From contig JAESUZ010000480.1 of NCBI GenBank assembly GCA_017311185.1, positions 620,001-684,000 on the forward strand: a stretch of 64,000 nucleotides of DNA, in the 5' to 3' direction. The position numbers and the translations under genes are program-made. The notes beneath the pieces were generated by a model. It did no database searches. It worked only from the letters and a program-made list of their open reading frames with translations, and was not told the origin of the DNA. Source of the stretch: Proteles cristata cristata (taxonomy: Eukaryota > Chordata > Mammalia > Carnivora > Hyaenidae). Positions 57,890 through 64,000 of this stretch are shown here, in pieces (positions within the stretch are counted from its first letter, which is position 1; each line of letters starts with the position of its first letter).

Positions 57890-58085
57890 ATGTTTATGAA
57901 CTTAATGTGTTTCAACCCATGTAGTTCTAACAATAACCTCATAAAATAGATACTATTATTTTTCATAGCATTACTGATGAACAAATAGAGATCTTGATAC
58001 GTTATTAATTTGCTCCAGGTCATATAAATAACTCATAGTGAAGCTAAGGTTCTAACCAAGTAGTCCATATCTGAAGGCTGTGGAG
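57890..58085 (+). mobile_element. MIR SINE, plus strand
   Basis: 'aatgtgtttcaacccatgta', 'aataacctcataaaatagat', 'actattatttttcatagc', 'gatgaacaaatagagatc', 'tttgctccaggtcatataaa' and 'ctaaggttctaaccaag' match the MIR core in order. One of the clearer MIRs here. Confidence 0.85.
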
Positions 58086-59038
58086 TTTTCTTCATTGCTA
58101 GATGAGAAAAACTCTGTTCAATTAAACATGTGTACAACTCGGGTTTTGATCCAGTAAACACAAAGAGGAAAACTGGAAGACCTGGAATGATATAATTTGT
58201 CTAGCCCAGTGTGGATATGAATTGTCTCATACGGCAGCAGATATAAACAAACAAGTACAAAAGAGTAAGAATACATAATTAGTTTTAAGGATCTTAGAAT
58301 GCATATTGAATCATCCTTAATGACACAGTTGGGCAAGCTAGATGGTGAAGTGACTATACATACTGTAAGGGTGGAAAATGTTTCTTCCCTTCTAAATTCT
58401 CTAACTGGTCTAATAATTACAAGTAAGACAGACTCAAAGGAGAAAAGAAAATTCATACGTATGGGAGTCCCAAAGACATGAGATCCAAGGCAGTCAAACA
58501 ACTGGAGATGCCATCCTGAGCACAGAAGGGGGCACAGGTCTGCGACTTCAAAGGGGAGGAAAGCAGTTCACAGCAAGATGAGAAGAGCAAATGTTTGGGA
58601 AACAAATGTTTTCCAAGCCATGCAGATAGGTCTTTGTGATAAAGTTATCTTTGGAATTATCTCCCTCCAGGTATGGGCCTTCTAAATCCTTTCAAGCAGT
58701 TAAGAAGAAAGTCAACAGCTCTTCCTAACTTTGTTGGATGTTGATTGTCTTCAGCTGGAAATGCCCCTCTTGCTGAAGTGGTGTATTTTGGAGTTCCACA
58801 TTCTTCCTTTCAAGATGTAAAGTCTTCTACCTGGACCTAGGTTTTTACCCAAGCAGCAGCTAATAAGAGGATAAGGAAAACTTTAAAGACTATGAACTGA
58901 GATCTTTCTTTTGCACCCCTAAAGAATCACTGGAATTGAGAGAACCAGAGCAACAAAATACACTATCTAGTAGACATTTCTTCCAGATGCTTTCATCATC
59001 CTAAGAAATGGCATATGCTGCTTGATGACTGGAGGCAA
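58086..59038. other. Unassigned sequence
   Basis: About 950 bp without gene. The 127-codon minus frame at 58118-58501 has no recognisable domain. Composition is moderate, possibly an old repeat. Confidence 0.4.
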
Positions 59039-59289
59039 TTTTTTTTCTTAAAGAGTTCATTGTCAAGTTGGTTTACATATAATACCCAGTGCTCATCCCA
59101 ACAAGTGCCCTCCCCATGCCCTTTCCCCTACCCCCATCAGCACTCAGTTTGTTCTCAGCATTCAAAAGGCTCTCATGGTTTGCCTCCCTTCCTCTCCCCA
59201 ACTATATTTCCCCTTCTCCCTCATGGTCCTCCGGTAGCTTCCTCCTAATCCACCTATACGTGCAAACATATAGTATCTGCCTTCTCTGC

Positions 59290-62200
59290 CTAACTTATTT
59301 TGCTCAGCATAACACCCTCAAGGTCCATCCATGTTGCTACACATGGCCAGATTTCATTCTTTCTCATTGCCATGTAGTATTCCATGGTATAGATAAACCA
59401 CATCTTCTTGATCCATTCGTCCATTGATGGACGCTTAGGTTCTTTCCATGTTTTGGCTATTGTTGAGAGTGCTGCTGTGAACATTGGGGTACATGTGCCC
59501 CTATGCATCAGCACTCCTGGATCTCTTGGGTAAATTCCTAGCAGTGCTATTGATTGATAGGGGAGTTCTATTGTTAATTTTTTGAGGAACCTCCATACTG
59601 TTTTTCGGAGGGGTTGCACCAGCTTACATTCCCACCAACAGTGTAGAAGGGTGCCCATTTCTTCAAATCCTCACCAACATCTATAGTCACCTAATTTGTT
59701 CATTTTAGCCACTCTGACAGGCGTGAAGTGGTATCTCAGTGTGGTTTTGATTTGTATTTCCCTGATGAGGAGGGACACTGAGCATCTTTTCATGTGTCTG
59801 TTGGCCATCTGGATGTCCTCTTTAGAGAAGTGTCTGTTCATATCTTCTGCCCATTTCTCTACTGGGTTTTTTGCTTTTTGGGTGTGGAGTTTGATGAGTT
59901 CCTTATAGATTTTGGATACTAGCCTTTTATGTGATATGTCATTTGCAACTATCTTTTCCCATTCTGTCAGTTGCCTATTAGTTTTATTGATTGTTTCCTT
60001 TGCTGTGCAGAAGTTTTTCATCTTGATGACGTCCCAGTAGTTCATTTTTGTCCTTGATTCCCTTGCCTTAGGGGTTGTGTCAAGTAAGAAATTGCTGTGG
60101 TTGAGGTCAAGGAGGATGTTTCCTGCTTTCTCCTCTAGGCTTTTGATGGTTTCCTGTCTCACATTCAGGTCCTTTATCTATTTTGAGTTTATTTTTGTGT
60201 ATGGTATGAGAAAATAATCTAGTTTCATTCTTCTGCATGTTTTTGTCCAGTTCTCCCAGCACCATCTGTTAAAGAGGCTGTCTTTTTTCCATTGGATACT
60301 CTTTTCTGCTTTGTCAAAGATTAGTTGGCTGTATACTTTTGGGTCCAATTCTGAGTCCTCAATTCTTTCCTATTGGTCTATGTGTCTGTTTTTGTGCCAA
60401 TACCATACTGTCTTGATGATGACAGCTTTGTTGTAGAGGCTAAAGTCTGGGATGGTGATGCCTCTCGTTTTGGTTTTCTTCTTCAAGATTACTTTGGCTA
60501 TTCAGGGTCTTTTGTGGTTCCATACAAATTTTAAGATAGTTTGTTCTAGTTTTGAGAAGTATGCTGGTGCAATTTTGATTGGAATTGCATTGAATGTGTA
60601 AATTGCTTTGGGTAGTAACGACATTTTAACAATATTTATTCTTTCGACCCATGAGCATGGAATATTTTTCCATTTATTTGTGTCTTCTTCAATTTCCTTC
60701 ATAAGTTTTCTATAGTTTTCATCATACAGATCTCCTATATCATTGGTTAACTTTATTCTCAGGTATTTTATGTTTTTTCATGCAATTGTGAATGAGATCA
60801 GTTTCCTGATTTCTCTTTCTGTTGCTTCATTATTGGTGTATACAAATGCAACAGATTTCTGTCCGTTGGTTTTGTACCCTTCAACTTTGCTGAATTCATG
60901 GATCAGTTCTAGTAGGCTTCTGGTGGAGTCTGTCGGGTTTTCTATGTAGAGTATCATGTCGTCTGCAAAAAGTGAAAGTTTGACTTCTTTGCCAATTCTG
61001 ATGCCTTTTATTTCCTTTTGTTGTCTAATTGCTGATGCTAGGACTTCCAGCACTATGTTAAACAACAGTGGTGAGAGTGGACATCCCTGCCGTGTTCCTG
61101 ATCTCAGGGGAAAAGCTCTCAATTTTTCCCCATTGGGAATGATGTTAGCTGAGGGATTCTCATAGATGGCTTTTATGATGGTTAAGTAAGTTCCCTCTAC
61201 CCGACTTTCTCGAGGGTCTTTTTTAAGAAGGGATGCTGTATTTTGTTAAATGCTTTTTCTGCATCTATTGACAGGATCATATGGTTTTTATCTTTTCTTT
61301 TGTTGATGTGATGTATCACATTGATTGATTTGCAAATATTGAACCAGCCCTGTAACCCAGGAATGAATCCCACTTGATTATGGTGGGTATTTCTTTTTAT
61401 GTGCTGTTGAATTCGATTTACAAGTATCTTGTTGAGGATTTTTGCATCTGTATTCATCAAGGGTATTGGCCTGTAGTTCTCTTTTTTTGCTGGGTCTCTG
61501 TCTGGCTTGGGAATCAGAGTGATGCTGGCTTCATAAAATGAGTCCAGAAGTTTTCCTTCAATTTCTACTTTTTGGAAGGAATAGCTTGAGAAGAATGGGT
61601 ATTAACTCAGTTTTAAATGTCTGGTAGAATTCTCCAGGGAAGTCATCTGGCCCAGGGCTCTTATTTGTTGGGAGATTTTTGATAACTGATTCGATTTCTT
61701 CACTCGTTATGGGTCTATTCGGGTTTTCTATGTCTTCCTGTGTGAATTTTGGTAGTGAGTGTGTGTTTAGGAATTTGGCCATTTCTTCTAAGTTGTCCAA
61801 TATGTTGGCATATAATTTTTCATAGTATTCCCTGATAATTGCTTGTATTTCTGAAGGGTTGGTTGTAATATGTCCATTTTCAATCATAATTTTGTCTATT
61901 TGGGTGCTCTCTCTTTTCTTCTTGATAAGTCTGGCTAGAGGTTTGTCAATTTTGTTTGTTTTTTCAAAAAACCAACTCTTGGTTTCATTGATCTGTTCAA
62001 TTGTTTCTTTGGTCTCTATGTTGTTTATTTCTGCTCTAATTTTTACTATTTCTCTTCTCCTACTGGGTTTAGGGCGTTCTTGTTGCTCTGCCTCTAGTTC
62101 CTTTAGGTGAGCTGTTAGATTTTGGACTTGTGCTTTTTCTAATCTCTTGAAATAGGCCTGGAGAGCAATGTACTTTCCTCTTAAGACTGCCTTTGCCACA

Positions 62201-63280
62201 TCCCATAGATTTTGAATTGTTGTGTTTTCATTTTCATTTGTTTCCATATATTTTTATTTTTTATTTTTTTTTTAATGTTTTATTTATTTCTAGGAGAGAG
62301 AGAGAGAGCATGAGCAGGGGAGGGTCAGAGAGAGAGGGAGTCACAGACTGAAACAGGCTCCAGGCTCTGAGCTGGCAGTCAGCACAGAGCCCGACGCGGG
62401 GCTCGAACCCACGAACCGCGAGATCATGACCTAAGTGAAAGTCGGACGCTTAACCGACTAAGCCACCCAGGCGCCCGGTTCCATATATTTTTAGATTTCT
62501 TCTCTAATTGCCTGATTGGCCCATTTATTCTTTAGTAGGGTGTTCTTTAACCTCCATGTGTTTGGAGATTTTCCAGGCTTCTTCCTGTGGTTGATTTCAA
62601 GTTTCATATCATTGTGATATGAGAGTGTGCATGGTATGATCTCAATTATTTTATATTTATTGAGGGCTGCTTTATGTCACAGAATGTGATCTATCTTGGA
62701 GAAATGTGCCATGTGCACTTGAGAAAAAAGTGATTCCATGACCTTAGATTGTAGAGTTCTAAATATATCTGTCATATTCATCTGGTCCAATGTGTCATTC
62801 AAGTCCCTTGTGTCTTTAGTGACTTTATGTCTAGTTGATCTATCCATTGCTGTAAGTGGAATATTAAAGTCCCCTGCTATTAGCACATTCTTATCCATAA
62901 GATTGTTTCTGTTTGTGATTAATTGTCTTATATATTTAGGTGCTTCCATTTTAGGTGTGTAGACATTTATAATTGTTACCTCGTCCTGATGGATAGACCT
63001 TATAATTATTATATAATGCCTTTCTTCATCCCTTGTTACTGTCTTTACTTTAAAGTGCAATTTGTCTGATAGAAGTATAGCTACTTTGACTTCCAGTAGC
63101 ATGGTATATATTTCTCCATCCTCTTACTTTCAATTTGAAGGTGTTCTCCAATCTAAAATGAGTTTCTTGTAGAGAGCAAATAGGTGGATTTTGGTTTTTT
63201 TATCCATTTTGCTACCCTATGTCTTTTTATTGGAGCATTTAGTCCATTTACATTCAGTGTTATTGAAACATATGGGTTTA
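59290..63280 (-). pseudogene. LINE-1 ORF2 remnant (endonuclease and reverse transcriptase)
   Basis: ORF2p nicks target DNA and copies L1 RNA into it. Seven separate open pieces are needed to follow the frame: 62677-63102, 61558-62247, 61197-61460, 60778-61122, 60502-60702, 59671-60162 and 59290-59658. The endonuclease part has GDFNIPL and SKIDHI. The reverse transcriptase part has '[15 protein letters not shown]', '[14 protein letters not shown]' and the catalytic FADD box (FADDMILY, plus-strand 60946-60969). The C-terminal part has '[20 protein letters not shown]' and the cysteine segment '[12 protein letters not shown]'. An intact ORF2p is about 1,275 residues. The breaks and the SINE at 62257-62478 rule out function. 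The frame ends at 59290, a little short of the usual C-terminus. Confidence 0.92.
62242..62493 (-). mobile_element. Young carnivore SINE inside L1, 15-bp target duplication
   Basis: The SINE (62257-62478) is flanked by ttccatatattttta at 62242-62256 and 62479-62493, no mismatch. It keeps GACGCGGGGCTCGAACCCACG and GTCGGACGCTTAACCGACTAAGCC with CpGs, so it is among the youngest here. It breaks the L1 ORF2 between the endonuclease and the reverse transcriptase. Confidence 0.97.
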
Positions 63281-63289
63281 GAGTCATCG

Positions 63290-63730
63290 TGTCCTTGTGG
63301 AATTCATGCTTGTGGTGGTGTCTCTGGTATCTTGCATTCCTTGCAACATTTCCCTCAGAGAGTCCCCCTCAGGATTTCTTGTAGGGCTGGTTTAGTGGTG
63401 ACAAATTCTTTTAATTTTTGTTTATTTGGAAAGACTTTTATCTCTCCTTCTATTATGAATGGCAGGCTTGCTGGATAGAGGTTTCTTGGCTGCATTTTTT
63501 TTTCCTGTTCATCACATTGAGGATTTCTTGTCATTCTTTTCTGGTCTGCCAAGTTTCAGTAGATAGGTCTGTAACCACTCTGATAAGTTTCCCTTTGTAT
63601 GTTAGGGCCCTTTCATCCCTTGCTGTTTTCAGAATTCTTTCTTTGCCCTTATATTTTGCCAGTTTCACTATGATATGTTGTGCAGAAGATCAATTCAAGT
63701 TACGTCTGAGGGGATTTCTCTGTTTTAGAA
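63290..63730 (-). pseudogene. LINE-1 ORF1 C-terminal remnant
   Basis: The minus-strand frame at 63355-63552 encodes text matching the end of the L1 ORF1 RNA-binding chaperone, such as 'LYPASLPFIIEGEIKVF' and 'KQKLKEFVTTKPALQEIL'. Further upstream on that strand, more ORF1-type text is visible in other frames up to about 63700, so there is at least one frameshift. The N-terminal coiled coil is not present. It ends about 75 bp before the start of ORF2, as in normal L1 order. Confidence 0.85.
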
Positions 63731-63961
63731 CAAGCTGGGGTGCCTGAGTGGCTTAGTCGGTTAAGCGTCCCACTTCAGCCCAGGTCATGATCTCATGGTT
63801 AGTGTGTTCAAGCCCCGCATCGGGTTCTGTGCTGACAGCTAGCTCAGAACCTGGAGCCTGCTTCTGATTTTGTGTCTCCCTTTCTCTCTGCCCCTCCCCC
63901 ACTGGTGCTCTGTCTCTCTCTGTCTCAAAAAAAAAAAAAATGAACAAGCAACAAGCAATAA
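63728..63961 (+). mobile_element. Carnivore SINE at the L1 5' side
   Basis: GGGGTGCCTGAGTGGCTTAGTCGG head, GCCCAGGTCATGATCTCATGG, full CT body and an A-run tail at about 63927-63940. The 8-bp repeat gaacaagc at 63728-63735 and again just after the tail (about 63942-63949) is the target duplication. Confidence 0.94.
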
Positions 63962-64000
63962 CAGGAAGATAGCTACAGCCCACGGTAATGTAGGCTACAC
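63962..64000. other. Window end, unassigned
   Basis: 39 bp. It may or may not continue the L1; too short to assign. Confidence 0.3.

Larger units (their letters stand above)
59039..63736 (-). mobile_element. Long LINE-1 element, minus strand, inactive
   Basis: The element runs 5' to 3' from about 63736 to a T-run at 59039-59047, its poly-A end. It holds the C-terminal part of ORF1, all domains of ORF2 in broken form, and the 3' UTR (about 59048-59289). It is the most complete L1 in the window (about 4.5 kb without the inserted SINE), though the 5' UTR and most of ORF1 are missing or outside. A SINE splits it at 62257-62478, and another sits at its 5' side. Many stops and frameshifts show that it is dead. 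Confidence 0.92.

Noticed and set aside
58118..58501. 127-codon minus-strand frame
   Set aside because: No domain, no splice or promoter context and biased composition; length is within chance for this DNA.
59290..63102. Reverse transcriptase and endonuclease frames as a host gene
   Set aside because: They are broken L1 ORF2 pieces with SINE interruption.

Overview
This window is mammalian nuclear DNA from a carnivore, most likely a felid. The strongest evidence is about 33 copies or fragments of a tRNA-Lys-derived SINE. Each full copy has the carnivore layout: a tRNA-like head with A and B boxes, a CT-rich body, then an A-rich tail with AATAAA. The sequence is AT-rich and CpG-poor, and it also holds L1, L2, MIR and MaLR relics. 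There is no sign of bacterial or viral gene organisation.

I found no host protein-coding gene, no convincing exon series, no processed host pseudogene and no functional RNA gene. The long open frames lie in simple repeats (GAAA/TTTC), SINEs, L1 ORF1/ORF2 remains or a retroviral leader. The window is best read as intergenic, or deep intronic, repeat-laden sequence.

Layout. 1-9.7 kb: SINEs, a MIR, an old L1 3' end, a pyrimidine tract and unassigned AT-rich DNA. 9.7-21.5 kb: old L1 3' sequence, an L2, two MLT1-like LTRs on opposite strands, MIRs and several SINEs, one with a perfect 18-bp target duplication. 21.5-32 kb: L2, a SINE cluster, L1 fragments on both strands (one with a 93-bp tandem duplication) and two GAAA arrays of 440 and 468 bp. 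32-39.6 kb: mostly unassigned DNA, a MIR and two solo LTRs with 6-bp target duplications (class II type). 39.6-49.9 kb: AT microsatellites, L1 fragments with nested SINEs, and an L2. 50.2-53.6 kb: a solo LTR with a 4-bp duplication, then a short gammaretrovirus-like provirus. 53.6-59 kb: SINEs, a 595-bp LTR with a 5-bp duplication, a MIR. 59-63.7 kb: a long, broken L1 on the minus strand with parts of ORF2 and ORF1, split by SINEs.

The most interesting object is the 2.2-kb provirus at 51,408-53,640. It has two near-identical LTRs (592 and 589 bp, 7 substitutions and 2 indels by eye), a matching 4-bp ATGT duplication, a tRNA-Pro-type primer site, a splice donor, a polypurine tract and only a broken start of gag. 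Its leader carries two tandem arrays: seven copies of a 17-bp CpG-rich core, then four copies of a 43-bp unit at exact spacing. It looks like an internally deleted element that was mobilised or collapsed, not a protein-coding virus. All family names are by eye from memory of repeat consensus patterns; boundaries without target duplications are approximate.
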